DNA from: Megaera polyxenophila
Lineage (GTDB): Bacteria > Pseudomonadota > Alphaproteobacteria > Rickettsiales > Rickettsiaceae
NCBI RefSeq assembly: GCF_029982035.1
Contig: NZ_CP104166.1
Span: 806,001-870,000 of the forward strand
Length of the DNA: 64,000 nucleotides
Reading direction: 5' to 3'
Part shown: positions 35,557 to 45,707 of the stretch, one piece after another
Numbering within the stretch: position 1 is the first letter of the stretch
How the letters are laid out: each line of letters opens with the position of its first letter
Program-made: the position numbers and the translations under genes
The notes under the pieces: generated by a model
The model's database searches: none
The model's input: the letters and a program-made list of their open reading frames with translations, nothing else
What the model was told of the DNA's origin: nothing

Positions 35557-35811
35557 ATGAGTAACTTGCACTCTGAGCAGCATTTGGTCAATGAATTAGC
35601 GGTAAAAACTCTTAAGGCCATTTCTAAAGAGCAAGCAATTCCTTACAGCAGGATCAAAAAGATTTTTTCCGAAGGAGATAAGGAAATAGCCAAGGCTTTC
35701 TGGATAATGTTGCGAAAAATATCTCCCAATCATAAGTATAATTCTGTTTACTATTGCCCTGATTGTAAAGAATTTGATTTAGAACGCAAAGGAAGAAAGA
35801 TTCCTTGGTAA
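35557..35811 (+). CDS. Small ORF of the IS91-like element (copy 1)
   Basis: The 84-residue protein (MSNLHSEQHLVNELAVKTL) is identical in all three copies. It has a helical first half and ends with a CPDCKEFDLERKGRK segment that could bind zinc or nucleic acid. It precedes the transposase frame. The function is unknown. Conservation in three copies supports that it belongs to the element. Confidence 0.6.
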   Translation: MSNLHSEQHLVNELAVKTLKAISKEQAIPYSRIKKIFSEGDKEIAKAFWIMLRKISPNHKYNSVYYCPDCKEFDLERKGRKIPW

Positions 35812-36538
35812 GAAAACATTAACTATAAGTAATTTATGGAAATAGTCGGTAAAGGAATATCTATAAAACATATTTTTCTAGACCGTGGTAATTGGTCTCG
35901 ATTTCGCTAAAAAATACGGCAAGCTAAGATACGGCATTATTTTCAACGTCACTAAAGTTATATCGTGTGGAACGAAATATTTAGGATTTAAACGTTATAG
36001 CTGCCGTGATTGTAACCGCAATAAATCGGTAGCATTCAGCTGTAAAGGTAGGTTTTGTTCTCGTTGTGGTAAGAAACAAACGGATCAATGGGTGAGTAAG
36101 GCTAGCAATGTTCTACCAAAAACACGATGGCAGCACATTACATTTACAATGCCGGACTCTTTATGGCCGATATTTTGGCTCAATCGTGATCTGTTTGGAT
36201 TGATTTCCGGTATTGCAGCAGGAATTATTAAGGAGATAGCTACAAAGAAAAATCTTGTGGTTGGTATATTTACTGCCTTACACACTTTCGGTAGAGATTT
36301 AAAACGCAATGTTCATATCCATTTATCGGTTACTTGCGGCGGTATAAATAGCAAAGGCAAGTGGCAAAAATTATTTTTTCCTGCCGAACCTATTAAAAAA
36401 ATGTGGAGACATAGAGTCCTTGAGTTATTTCGCTTTCAATATATCTCAAGTAATTTGAAGTTGCCGTCCGCATATCAAAATGCTGAGAATTTTAATAACT
36501 GGATGAGTAGTTTATACGAAATCAGTTGGTATGTTTAT

Positions 36539-37133
36539 AGTCCCTTTGGTGGTGAAAACCTCCATCTTCCAGATGGAAAAGCTTTAGCTTGTCTAATGCG
36601 CCATGATGCGGTAGCATCATAAGTCTATGACTTACTATAACAAAAGATCACATTCAGTTTTTTATCATCGTTATCATATAGTATGGATAACGAAATATCG
36701 CTATAAGGTACTTACTTACGACATAAAAAAACGTGTTCGGGAACTAGTGTTACAGGTAGCTGAGGAAATGAGTATAAAGATAGAAAATGGCGTTGTATCA
36801 AGCGACCATGTCCATATATTTGCAAATATTCCTCCGCATATTAAAATTAGTGAATTTGTTCAGAAAGCTAAGGGAAGATCATCTAAAAGAATACAGGAAG
36901 AATTTCCGATACTAAAAAAGAAATACTGGGGTAGACATTTATGGGGCAGAGGATACTTCAGTTCAACTAGCGGTAATGTTACAGATGATATGATTAACGA
37001 ATATATCAACAAACACACTGACGCTCATGAGACCGACTTTACTTCAAATATTAGGCTAGAATGAGCTTTAGCTTGATAAGCGACTTCTAGTCGCAAAGAT
37101 CAAACTTTCATCTCTCAGATGAAAGTGGTTGAT
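36539..37133 (+). mobile_element. IS200/IS605-like element, copy 1
   Basis: The 595-bp insertion is defined exactly by comparison with the uninterrupted IS91-like copies. It lies just 3' of TTTAT with no target duplication. Near the left end is a hairpin CCATCTTCCAGATGG. Near the right end are GCGACTTCTAGTCGC and a longer hairpin from CTTTCATCT to AGATGAAAG. Subterminal hairpins and lack of duplication are hallmarks of single-strand transposition by this family. Confidence 0.9.
36627..37064 (+). CDS. tnpA: TnpA, Y1 HUH transposase (IS200-like copy 1)
   Basis: The 145-residue protein has YHRYHIVWITKYRYKVL at the start, the HUH motif in SSDHVHIFANIP, then KGRSSKRIQEEFP, WGRGYFSSTSGNVTDDMI and the catalytic Tyr in NEYINKH. 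It is intact and identical to the protein at 61825-62262. No tnpB accompanies it. Confidence 0.93.
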   Translation: MTYYNKRSHSVFYHRYHIVWITKYRYKVLTYDIKKRVRELVLQVAEEMSIKIENGVVSSDHVHIFANIPPHIKISEFVQKAKGRSSKRIQEEFPILKKKYWGRHLWGRGYFSSTSGNVTDDMINEYINKHTDAHETDFTSNIRLE

Positions 37134-38566
37134 TTACAAAAACCATCGGATGATCATAAACGCAACATAGAATATTTAGGGCGGTATATAAAACGCCCCC
37201 CTATTTCCGAGACAAGAATAGAAAATTACGACGGAAAGCAGGTAACGTTTAAATTTCTTGATCACTATAATAATACAATTGATCGCATAACTATGCCCGT
37301 GATGCAGTTCATAGCTAGTCTGATTATGCATATACCAGATCGTTATTTTCGAATGATTAGGTATTACGGTTTTTTATCTAATAGAACTAGGGGCGTACAA
37401 TTACCTATCGTATATAAGGCAATTAATCAAATCGTTCATAAGAAAACTAAGCTCATTAGTTGGAGATTAATGATTTGGTTGAATTTTAAAATAGATCCTC
37501 TGTTTTGCTATAATTGCAATAAATGTATGAATCTGCGGCAAGTTTATTACGGTTTATCTCCGCCATTGTTATTAATAAGAATCAATGAATTATTATCAAC
37601 GCCTAGATAACATCATTATGGCGAACACTTCTTTCACGTCTTAGCCACATAATTTGTAAAACTGAACCTATTTTTAGATAGATTCTGGCAGAGATTTTTA
37701 TAAAAGTGTTGATAATTTCTAATATTGTGGCTTGTAACTACATTTTATTAAACGAATTTTCAAAGTTTTGATTAACAATTTTTCTGGTTACAAATTTTGA
37801 AATTCCTATACTATAAAATGAACCTTGAACACACGAGACATAGATCACCAATCAATGCCTTTGTGCATATACTATCCACGTTTATATCATATTGCTTTAA
37901 AAAAAATAAACCTTCAATAAATTATAGTTTTGATTTATCTCTAAACTACGCGCTTATCCCGAACTGAGGTGATATTGTAGTTGCTTGTGCAGGTGTTTCC
38001 GCTGGAACTTTACAAGGGCCAGAGAGCCCCTCTCAAGTTCAAACAATATTTGATACTAATATTAACGGCGTCCTGAACACAATAATGCCTATAATACCGC
38101 ACATGATTAAAAGAAGAAAAGGAAATATAGTTATTATTAGCTCAATGGCAGGGTTAATTGGCCTTTCCAGTGCTCCTTCGTACTCCGCCAGTAAAGCATG
38201 TATAAGGGTTTTTGGAGAAGCGTTAAGAGGATACCTAAAACAATATAACGTTCATACAACCGTTGTTATCCCAGGTTATATCAAAACTCCAATGACTGAA
38301 GTTAATAATTTCCCTATGCCTTTTATAATTTCGGCAGAGAAAGCCGCTCAAAAAATAATTAAAGGGGTTAGCAATAATAAGGGAGTAATAGCTTTTCCAA
38401 CCACTATTTATCTTCTTCTTAAATGTTTTAACGCCTTGCCCAATCAACTAATAGATTATATCAACTCCAAAATCCCGGGGAAACCGGCTTTTGAAAATAA
38501 TGAACTTAAAGAAGACGATCAATAAACTCTAGAATCTACAGTTGCTATTTATTGAAAAAGTTATTC

Positions 38567-39166
38567 CTACTGCTTTTGAGTGTTTTTCTTCCATACATAA
38601 TACAGAACGAGTACGCCGACTAAAACCAGGAAAATGATATTAGCTTGTTTTAAGTACTTCTTTATCAAGTGCTCATTTTCCCCGATAACATAACCTAATG
38701 ATATTAAAACAGCACACCAGATAGTCCCCCCAAGTAAAGTGTATAGGCAAAAAGGTTTTAAATCCATTTTCGCAAGACCCGCAGGAAATGAGATAAAATG
38801 CTTGACTCCTGGTAAAAATCTACCAGTAAAAACTGATATTGCCCCGTGACTAGCAAAAAACTTTTCTATTTTTTCCAATTTAGATTGATTGATAAAAAAG
38901 TACTTACCTTTATTCGTAAATAATTTCCTTCCAAAAAAATATGCAATATAATAATTTGCCAGTGAACCGCCTAGAGTTCCAATACTACTTACCACCAAGA
39001 CTAATAATCCATGCATTTCCCCCTTGTGTACAAGGTATCCGGCCGGAATTAAGGTAATCTCTGCTGGTATTGGTATAAAAGTGCTTTCAACAAATGTCAT
39101 GATAAATATACCTAGATAACCTAGGCTTTCGACAAACCAAACAATCTCAAGAAAAATCTCATACAT
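38567..39166 (-). CDS. DedA-family membrane protein
   Basis: The 199-residue protein has several membrane segments and the DedA/SNARE-associated signature: FVESTFIPIPAEITLIPAGY near the N-terminus and GRFLPGVKHFISFPAGLAKM in the middle. DedA proteins are lipid scramblases or transporters that support membrane homeostasis, including recycling of undecaprenyl-phosphate. It converges with the disrupted SDR gene. It is intact. Confidence 0.9.
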   Translation of the reverse strand: MYEIFLEIVWFVESLGYLGIFIMTFVESTFIPIPAEITLIPAGYLVHKGEMHGLLVLVVSSIGTLGGSLANYYIAYFFGRKLFTNKGKYFFINQSKLEKIEKFFASHGAISVFTGRFLPGVKHFISFPAGLAKMDLKPFCLYTLLGGTIWCAVLISLGYVIGENEHLIKKYLKQANIIFLVLVGVLVLYYVWKKNTQKQ

Positions 39167-39298
39167 TACTATTTATACAACCCTTATTTAGATAAGTTAA
39201 GTTAACGTTTTTTAAAATTTGATTATAAGTTGGCAATTTAAAAATACTAGTGCAAAAAGCTTATAACTTAAAATTCTGCATCCATAACTCAAAGTAAA

Positions 39299-40507
39299 CT
39301 ACAAATCAAAAAGTAATCTTTCCGGATTTTCAATAGCGTTTTTTACTTTAACCAAGAAAGTTACCGCATCCTTACCGTCAATTATTCTGTGGTCATAAGA
39401 TAGGGCAATATACATCATTGGACGAATTTCAATCTTCCCATCGATAACTACCGGCCTTTCTTGCGTATTATGCAAACCTATAATACCGCTTTGTGGAGGA
39501 TTAATAATCGGAGTTGAAAGTAATGAACCATAAACCCCACCATTAGTAATAGAAAATGTCCCTCCTGTTAAATCAACCATTGCAAGTTTACCGTCCCGGG
39601 CCTTTGCTGCTAAATGTCCTATTTCTTTCTCAACCGTAGAAAAACTCATTTTATCAGCATTCCGCAGAACCGGTACTACCAAACCTTGATCAGTACCAAC
39701 AGCTACGCCTATGTCGTAGTAACGCTTGTATATTATATCATCTCCGTCTATCTCAGCATTTACAGCAGGTATCTCTTTTAAAGCATTTACAACAGCTTTA
39801 ACAAAAAATGACATAAACCCCAGCTTAACACCATGCTTTTTCTCGAATTCCTCCCGGTGTTTCTTACGTAAATTAATCACGTTTAACATATCAATTTCGT
39901 TGAAAGTAGTAAGAATAGCTGCTGTATTTTGTGAGTCTTTTAAACGCTGAGCTATAGTCTTTCTAAGACGGGACATACGCACTTTTTCTACCGGCTTATC
40001 TCCAGGTATTACCGTTTCTATTTCTGGGGCTCTTACGGTAGTTGTTGCTAAAACATTTAGCACATCTCCCTTATTTATTCTTCCGTCTTTGCCAGTTCCT
40101 GCAATAGTTGCTGGATTTAGATTATTTTCTTTTACTAATTTCTGTACAGACGGTGGCATAGCACTTACTGAATCCACTTTTTTTTCTTGAATTGTCGGTA
40201 CTCTGGTTTCTATCCCAAGAACTGGAGTACTTGAGGCTTTTTGATTTACTTCTGTATTTTGGGTCGCTATTCCCGGTTTTATAGAACCTAAAACTTGACC
40301 GATACTAACAACGTCTCCTTCTTGCTTTAAAATCGTATCTAATATCCCTTCTGCCACCGCACTAACTTCTAAAGTAACTTTCTCAGTTTCAAGTTCAAGT
40401 AATAATTCATCAAGCTTTACAACATCCCCAGCTTTTTTATACCACTTAGCGACAGTTGCTTCAGAGACCGATTCTCCTAACGCTGGTACTATAATTTCAA
40501 CATTCAT
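39299..40507 (-). CDS. sucB: Dihydrolipoyl succinyltransferase, E2 of 2-oxoglutarate dehydrogenase
   Basis: The preferred start at 40507 gives MNVEIIVPALGESVSEATVA. A lipoyl domain with the modified Lys in LELETEKVTLEV is followed by a Pro/Thr linker, an E3-binding domain (PPSVQKLVKENNLNPATIAG) and the catalytic domain ending SYDHRIIDGKDAVTFL with the active-site His. It is about 402 residues, the usual size. It transfers succinyl groups to CoA in the TCA cycle. It follows sucA, as is usual. Confidence 0.95.
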   Translation of the reverse strand: MNVEIIVPALGESVSEATVAKWYKKAGDVVKLDELLLELETEKVTLEVSAVAEGILDTILKQEGDVVSIGQVLGSIKPGIATQNTEVNQKASSTPVLGIETRVPTIQEKKVDSVSAMPPSVQKLVKENNLNPATIAGTGKDGRINKGDVLNVLATTTVRAPEIETVIPGDKPVEKVRMSRLRKTIAQRLKDSQNTAAILTTFNEIDMLNVINLRKKHREEFEKKHGVKLGFMSFFVKAVVNALKEIPAVNAEIDGDDIIYKRYYDIGVAVGTDQGLVVPVLRNADKMSFSTVEKEIGHLAAKARDGKLAMVDLTGGTFSITNGGVYGSLLSTPIINPPQSGIIGLHNTQERPVVIDGKIEIRPMMYIALSYDHRIIDGKDAVTFLVKVKNAIENPERLLFDL

Positions 40508-40560
40508 AAAATTCTCCAATAATTTCTATAATATAAACGATCTTTTCCCGTTGGGGTTAT

Positions 40561-43368
40561 TTAAAGTTCAAAAGCTTCTTCTAACAAAGTTTCCTGTTGT
40601 TTATTATGAATATACAAATAACCAACAGCTGGAGATGCGGACCTTTCTCTGCCAGTATAACTCACTTGTGCTTTAATTCCTGCTTTCTCCAAGCATGAAT
40701 CTAACTGATGGCGTATAAACTTCCATGCTCCCATATTCCGAGGTTCTTCCTGACACCAAACAAATTTTGAAGCTGTCTGATATTTCTTCATAATTTTTAC
40801 GACATCTTCTTCTATAAATGGAAATAATTGTTCAAAACGAATAATAACAATGTTATCTATTTTTCTTTCGCTCCTTGATTCAATTAAATCATAATAGACT
40901 TTACCAGAACAAAAAATTACTTTTTTTACTCTTTCAGCTTTAATTTCTCTATCAACTTCATCAATTACCGGGATAAATTTTGTTCCTTCATCCAGCTCTG
41001 CAAGACTAGAAACAGCTAACTTATGGCGGAGCAAAGATTTAGGCGACATAACAATCAGAGGTTTCCTAAAATTTCTTTTCATCTGACGGCGCAAAAGATG
41101 GAATATTGAAGCTGGAGTTGTTGGGTAAGCCACGCACATATTATCCTCTGCGCATAATTGTAAAAACCTTTCCAACCTTGCTGAACTATGTTCAGGTCCT
41201 TGGCCTTCCATTCCATGAGGTAAAAGCACAACAATACCACTCATCCTAAGCCATTTTGTTTCAGCAGAAGAAATGAACTGATCAAAAATAATCTGCGCAC
41301 CATTGGCAAAATCGCCAAATTGAGCTTCCCATATCACTAAACGGTTAGGATCTACTATCGAATAACCATACTCAAACCCAAGCACGCCATATTCAGATAA
41401 ATTACTGTCCGCAATTTCAAAAAATGCCTGATCTTCCGATATATTATTTAAAGGTTCGTAAATTGATTTATCAGTTTGGCTGTGGAGTACGGCATGGCGA
41501 TGAGAAAAAGTCCCTCTCTCGACATCTTGGCCAGTAAACCTAATTGGTGTCTTTTCATTAAGTAATGTTGCAAACGCTAGTTGTTCCGCCGTGGCCCAAT
41601 CAATTGGCTGGTCACTCATCAGGTCATTGCTTCTTACTTCGAATAATTTAGCTAATTTATGGTTTATAGAAAAATCACCAGGGATGCTACAAAGTTTGAT
41701 ACCAATTTCCTGTAGCAAGGACTTATGGACGCCTGTTAACAATTTATCCTCACTAAGACGATCAAAACCAGACCACTGCCCTTCTAGCCACTGAGCTCTT
41801 GGTTTATAATTTTTAACCTCATTAAATTCTGAGTCTAAAAAACTCTTAAACTTTTGTTTCAGTTCTGGATAATAATTTCTAGCGATCAACCCTGCGTTAC
41901 TCAATTTCTCTGAATAGATAGCAGCTGGGGTTTGTTTATTTTTAATTACCTCATACATTACGCTCTGGGTATACATTGGCTCATCGCCTTCATTATGGCC
42001 ATATTTACGGTAGCAAACTATATCAGCTACCACATCTTTCTGAAATTTTTGCCTATATTCGCAGGCAATTTTAGTAACTAATACTACTGCCTCTACATCA
42101 TCTCCGTTAACATGAAATATTGGAGCACCAACCACTTTTGCCACTTCTGTACAATATCTACTAGCTCTTGAATCATAGCTATTAGCCGTAAAACCAATTT
42201 GGTTATTAATTACTATATGGAATATCCCTCCTACATCATATGGAGCAAGACCAGACATTACTAAACTTTCTGCCATTACTCCCTGGCCACAAAATGCAGC
42301 ATCACCGTGAATCAAAATACCCACAACTTTTCTACGGTCGCGATTCATACAATCTTGTTTGGCTCTAACTTTACCGGCAACTACCGGATTTACAGCTTCT
42401 AAATGCGAGGGGTTTGCTGTTAAAGAAAGATGAACTTTTTTTCCGGATTTAGTAATTTTATCTGAAGAATAACCCATATGATATTTTACATCGCCTGTTA
42501 CACCAAGATCACTTGGAAAGGCACTGCTTCCCATAAATTCAGAAAAAATAGCTCTATAAGGCTTATTCATAATTTTGGTTAGCGTCGATAACCTTCCTCT
42601 ATGTGCAAGACCAATCACCGCTTCTTCTGCTCCGATAGATGCTGACTCTTCAATTATTCTATCAAGACTTATTATGGAAGCATCCCCACCTTCTATAGAA
42701 AATCTCTTAGCTCCAGGAAATTTTACATGTAAATACTGCTCAAAGCCTTCTACTTCCACTAGGTCTTGTAGCGTTTGTTTTTTTTCCTCTAACGATAGGT
42801 TAATATGCGTACTAATACTATCTAATTTATTATATAACCATTCTTGGGCTACTGAGTTCTCCACATGCGAAAATTCCACTGCTACTGAACCGGAATAAGT
42901 TCTGTTTAAAACATTGACAAGTTCGCCGAGGGTAATGATTTTTAGATCATCAAATTCTCCCGATACATCAACAAGCTCTGATAACTGATTCGCATTAAAG
43001 CCAAAATCTGCTAAGTTTAATTTCAGCTCTTCCTTAGTTTTTTTCACCTCGAGTCCTAACGGATCTAGGTTAGCTAGGTAATGGCCATGCACCCTATAGG
43101 CCTTAATCATGAATTTTGCTCTCAAAGAATTTTCCGCTAAAGAAGAACTAGTTGGCACGTCTTGATTAGAAGAAATAACCGGTTTATCCTGGATAATAAT
43201 TTTGGCAGTGGTTTTCAAAGGGGTGATATCACTTTGTACTGCAAAAAATTTTGTCCAACTCTGGTCAATAGAATTCGGATCTTGTAAATATTTTTGATAA
43301 AGCTCCTCAATAAATACTGAGTTACTACCAAATAGAAAACTTGAATATTCAAAATCCTTTCCCACCAC
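40561..43368 (-). CDS. sucA: 2-oxoglutarate dehydrogenase E1
   Basis: The 935-residue thiamine-diphosphate enzyme has GLAHRGRLSTLTKIMNKPYR, the ThDP motif IHGDAAFCGQGVMAESL with VINNQIGFT, YRKYGHNEGDEP, and the C-terminal transketolase part with GQGPEHSSARLERFLQL and CQEEPRNMGAW. It decarboxylates 2-oxoglutarate in the TCA cycle, a main energy route in Rickettsiales. It is intact over 2.8 kb and read with sucB, about 50 bases upstream of it. Confidence 0.96.
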   Translation of the reverse strand: MVGKDFEYSSFLFGSNSVFIEELYQKYLQDPNSIDQSWTKFFAVQSDITPLKTTAKIIIQDKPVISSNQDVPTSSSLAENSLRAKFMIKAYRVHGHYLANLDPLGLEVKKTKEELKLNLADFGFNANQLSELVDVSGEFDDLKIITLGELVNVLNRTYSGSVAVEFSHVENSVAQEWLYNKLDSISTHINLSLEEKKQTLQDLVEVEGFEQYLHVKFPGAKRFSIEGGDASIISLDRIIEESASIGAEEAVIGLAHRGRLSTLTKIMNKPYRAIFSEFMGSSAFPSDLGVTGDVKYHMGYSSDKITKSGKKVHLSLTANPSHLEAVNPVVAGKVRAKQDCMNRDRRKVVGILIHGDAAFCGQGVMAESLVMSGLAPYDVGGIFHIVINNQIGFTANSYDSRASRYCTEVAKVVGAPIFHVNGDDVEAVVLVTKIACEYRQKFQKDVVADIVCYRKYGHNEGDEPMYTQSVMYEVIKNKQTPAAIYSEKLSNAGLIARNYYPELKQKFKSFLDSEFNEVKNYKPRAQWLEGQWSGFDRLSEDKLLTGVHKSLLQEIGIKLCSIPGDFSINHKLAKLFEVRSNDLMSDQPIDWATAEQLAFATLLNEKTPIRFTGQDVERGTFSHRHAVLHSQTDKSIYEPLNNISEDQAFFEIADSNLSEYGVLGFEYGYSIVDPNRLVIWEAQFGDFANGAQIIFDQFISSAETKWLRMSGIVVLLPHGMEGQGPEHSSARLERFLQLCAEDNMCVAYPTTPASIFHLLRRQMKRNFRKPLIVMSPKSLLRHKLAVSSLAELDEGTKFIPVIDEVDREIKAERVKKVIFCSGKVYYDLIESRSERKIDNIVIIRFEQLFPFIEEDVVKIMKKYQTASKFVWCQEEPRNMGAWKFIRHQLDSCLEKAGIKAQVSYTGRERSASPAVGYLYIHNKQQETLLEEAFEL

Positions 43369-43799
43369 TTCCTCCTAAAACAAAATAAATCAACACTTAT
43401 TAATTAGTATAAAACTACCAAGATTCATAAAATAAACTTTCCAATCCAATAGACAAAAATTTCTACTTCTAAATAAGCTTAGGTATTATTTCTGCATCAC
43501 TATATAGTTTGGGCAAACAAAGGTGAAAAATAAGCGTTTTCTAAAGTAGGGCCTTATAACCATCAATCCCTGTTTACCAAATCCCCTTATATTTTATAGT
43601 ATAGGAATTTCAAAATTTGTAACCAGAAAAATTGTTAATCAAAACTTTGAAAATTCGTTTAATAAAATGTAGTTACAAGCCACAATATTAGAAATTATCA
43701 ACACTTTTATAAAAATCTCTGCCAGAATCTATCTAAAAATAGGTTCAGTTTTACAAATTATGTGGCTAAGACGTGAAAGAAGTGTTCGCCATAATGATG

Positions 43800-44978
43800 T
43801 TATCTAGGCGTTGATAATAATTCATTGATTCTTATTAATAACAATGGCGGAGATAAACCGTAATAAACTTGCCGCAGATTCATACATTTATTGCAATTAT
43901 AGCAAAACAGAGGATCTATTTTAAAATTCAACCAAATCATTAATCTCCAACTAATGAGCTTAGTTTTCTTATGAACGATTTGATTAATTGCCTTATATAC
44001 GATAGGTAATTGTACGCCCCTAGTTCTATTAGATAAAAAACCGTAATACCTAATCATTCGAAAATAACGATCTGGTATATGCATAATCAGACTAGCTATG
44101 AACTGCATCACGGGCATAGTTATGCGATCAATTGTATTATTATAGTGATCAAGAAATTTAAACGTTACCTGCTTTCCGTCGTAATTTTCTATTCTTGTCT
44201 CGGAAATAGGGGGCGTTTTATATACCGCCCTAAATATTCTATGTTGCGTTTATGATCATCCGATGGTTTTTGTAAATAAACATACCAACTGATTTCGTAT
44301 AAACTACTCATCCAGTTATTAAAATTCTCAGCATTTTGATATGCGGACGGCAACTTCAAATTACTTGAGATATATTGAAAGCGAAATAACTCAAGGACTC
44401 TATGTCTCCACATTTTTTTAATAGGTTCGGCAGGAAAAAATAATTTTTGCCACTTGCCTTTGCTATTTATACCGCCGCAAGTAACCGATAAATGGATATG
44501 AACATTGCGTTTTAAATCTCTACCGAAAGTGTGTAAGGCAGTAAATATACCAACCACAAGATTTTTCTTTGTAGCTATCTCCTTAATAATTCCTGCTGCA
44601 ATACCGGAAATCAATCCAAACAGATCACGATTGAGCCAAAATATCGGCCATAAAGAGTCCGGCATTGTAAATGTAATGTGCTGCCATCGTGTTTTTGGTA
44701 GAACATTGCTAGCCTTACTCACCCATTGATCCGTTTGTTTCTTACCACAACGAGAACAAAACCTACCTTTACAGCTGAATGCTACCGATTTATTGCGGTT
44801 ACAATCACGGCAGCTATAACGTTTAAATCCTAAATATTTCGTTCCACACGATATAACTTTAGTGACGTTGAAAATAATGCCGTATCTTAGCTTGCCGTAT
44901 TTTTTAGCGAAATCGAGACCAATTACCACGGTCTAGAAAAATATGTTTTATAGATATTCCTTTACCGACTATTTCCAT
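43800..44978 (-). pseudogene. IS91-like transposase (copy 2), frameshifted
   Basis: The reading frame shows the same TAA and phase change near its start as copies 1 and 3. It then has the zinc-finger and HUH segments (NVHIHLSVTCGG) and breaks a second time at a C5 run after YLGRYIKRP, so it ends early as LFPRQE. The rest resumes in another phase at MPVMQFIASL. Copy 1 has C6 here. A full transposase would need two frameshifts. Confidence 0.8.
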
Positions 44979-45002
44979 AAATTACTTATAGTTAATGTTT
45001 TC

Positions 45003-45257
45003 TTACCAAGGAATCTTTCTTCCTTTGCGTTCTAAATCAAATTCTTTACAATCAGGGCAATAGTAAACAGAATTATACTTATGATTGGGAGATATTTTTC
45101 GCAACATTATCCAGAAAGCCTTGGCTATTTCCTTATCTCCTTCGGAAAAAATCTTTTTGATCCTGCTGTAAGGAATTGCTTGCTCTTTAGAAATGGCCTT
45201 AAGAGTTTTTACCGCTAATTCATTGACCAAATGCTGCTCAGAGTGCAAGTTACTCAT
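45003..45257 (-). CDS. Small ORF of the IS91-like element (copy 2)
   Basis: Identical 84-residue protein to that at 35557-35811, upstream of the transposase frame in the same orientation. Function unknown. Confidence 0.6.
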   Translation of the reverse strand: MSNLHSEQHLVNELAVKTLKAISKEQAIPYSRIKKIFSEGDKEIAKAFWIMLRKISPNHKYNSVYYCPDCKEFDLERKGRKIPW

Positions 45258-45653
45258 AACTCAATTATATATTATCTTATGTATGTCTAACATTCAGTCT
45301 TTATAACTCAAGTTAAAACAAATCAAATACCAGTATTATAATCCTCCATAAATATTTATCGGTCAAGAGTATCTTCTTTTAAGCTGCCACCGATAGGTGG
45401 CTTATCTTGCCACTCTACTTAAAAGCTTTAAATAATATTAGTCATATGATTATATTTAAAGTTACCTATAGTAGCTACACAAACAACAAATTCCTATATC
45501 ACGTATCCTGTTCTCTTAAATCTGCTTATGCTTACTAACATAACAAGATGACTCTTCTAATACCTTGATAAAAATACAAGGTTTTTAGTCTAACCTGTTA
45601 AATAAATAACCAGACTTCATTGTAAAGAGAATAAGTATCTCTTTAAGCTACAA

Positions 45654-45690
45654 CGTTGCAAAATTTTGTAATATTAATTTTTGCAACGTA
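45654..45690. terminator. Hairpin downstream of bamA
   Basis: ACGTTGCAAAA at 45654-45664 pairs perfectly with TTTTGCAACGT at 45680-45690 around a 15-base AT-rich loop. It lies 18 bases past the bamA stop. It could end bamA transcription or protect the 3' end. The lack of a strong U-tract on the bamA side makes the terminator call tentative. Confidence 0.45.
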
Positions 45691-45707
45691 AATAAATTCA
45701 GAGAACT

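Larger units (their letters stand above)
35836..37610 (+). pseudogene. IS91-like HUH transposase (copy 1), interrupted
   Basis: The frame opens at 35836 (MEIVGKGISIKHIFLDRGNW), meets a TAA at about 35906, and continues one base out of phase from AKKYGKLRYG. The zinc-finger region has CRDCNRNK and CKGRFCSRCGKKQ, the HUH motif is NVHIHLSVTCGG, and the tyrosine region is YLGRYIKRPPISE. An IS200-like element splits it at 36539. This copy keeps six Cs at the RPP codons, so the 3' part stays in frame, unlike copies 2 and 3. Confidence 0.8.
35409..37814 (+). mobile_element. IS91-like element, copy 1 (with IS200-like insertion)
   Basis: The element follows a CAAG tetranucleotide at 35405-35408 and ends with CCTATACTAT at 37814. 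Copies at 43596-45405 and 58643-60452 have the same ends and the same CAAG on the same side, matching the known GAAC/CAAG target preference of the IS91 family. There is no target duplication. This copy is longer by a 595-bp IS200-like insertion and one extra C in a C-run near 37200. Confidence 0.85.
34634..37966 (+). pseudogene. IS982-family transposase, interrupted
   Basis: The 5' part (MKKDITELYSFIDDFCQIYS) has MDTTAIKICHNKR, FFYGFKLHLVINEKGE and ADKGYI of the DDE domain and reads to LLRKRNIIETVFDYLKK. A short partial duplication of the NIIETVF coding segment follows, then the IS91-like element. The original C-terminus resumes at about 37820: NLEHTRHRSPINAFVHIL to YALIPN. The enzyme is inactive in this copy. 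Confidence 0.88.
34526..37970 (+). mobile_element. IS982-family element containing two further insertions
   Basis: The ends are inverted repeats ACCCCAGTTCGGGATAAG (left) and, on the other strand at the right, ACCTCAGTTCGGGATAAG, 17 of 18 matching. A short direct repeat TGATAT flanks both sides (left copy ends 34525, right copy ends 37975). The transposase is of the IS982 family, to which ISRpe1 of Rickettsia belongs. Without its own insertion the element is about 1.04 kb. Confidence 0.9.
34281..38525 (+). pseudogene. SDR-family dehydrogenase, split by nested insertion sequences
   Basis: The 5' part (34281-34525) has the NAD(P) motif TILITGATSGLGYEIAMQYA and reads to YGIDI. After removal of the IS982 insertion and one target copy, it continues in frame from 37976 as VVACAGVSAGTL, then SSMAGLIGLSSAPSYSASKA (Ser and YxxxK catalytic residues) and ends at 38525. 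The restored enzyme of about 265 residues is a classical short-chain dehydrogenase of unknown substrate. The present gene cannot make it. It stands opposite dus and converges with dedA. Confidence 0.88.
43596..45405 (-). mobile_element. IS91-like element, copy 2
   Basis: The 1,810-bp copy lies between sucA and bamA on the minus strand, with CAAG (CTTG on the plus strand, 45406-45409) next to its left end and CCTATACTAT at its right end. It has the same length as copy 3 and is not interrupted. It probably sits in an intergenic spacer, since neither neighbour is damaged. Confidence 0.88.

Noticed and set aside
44505..44729. A 74-residue antisense frame repeated in each IS91-like copy
   Set aside because: It is a shadow of the transposase frame; recurrence only reflects the element copies.
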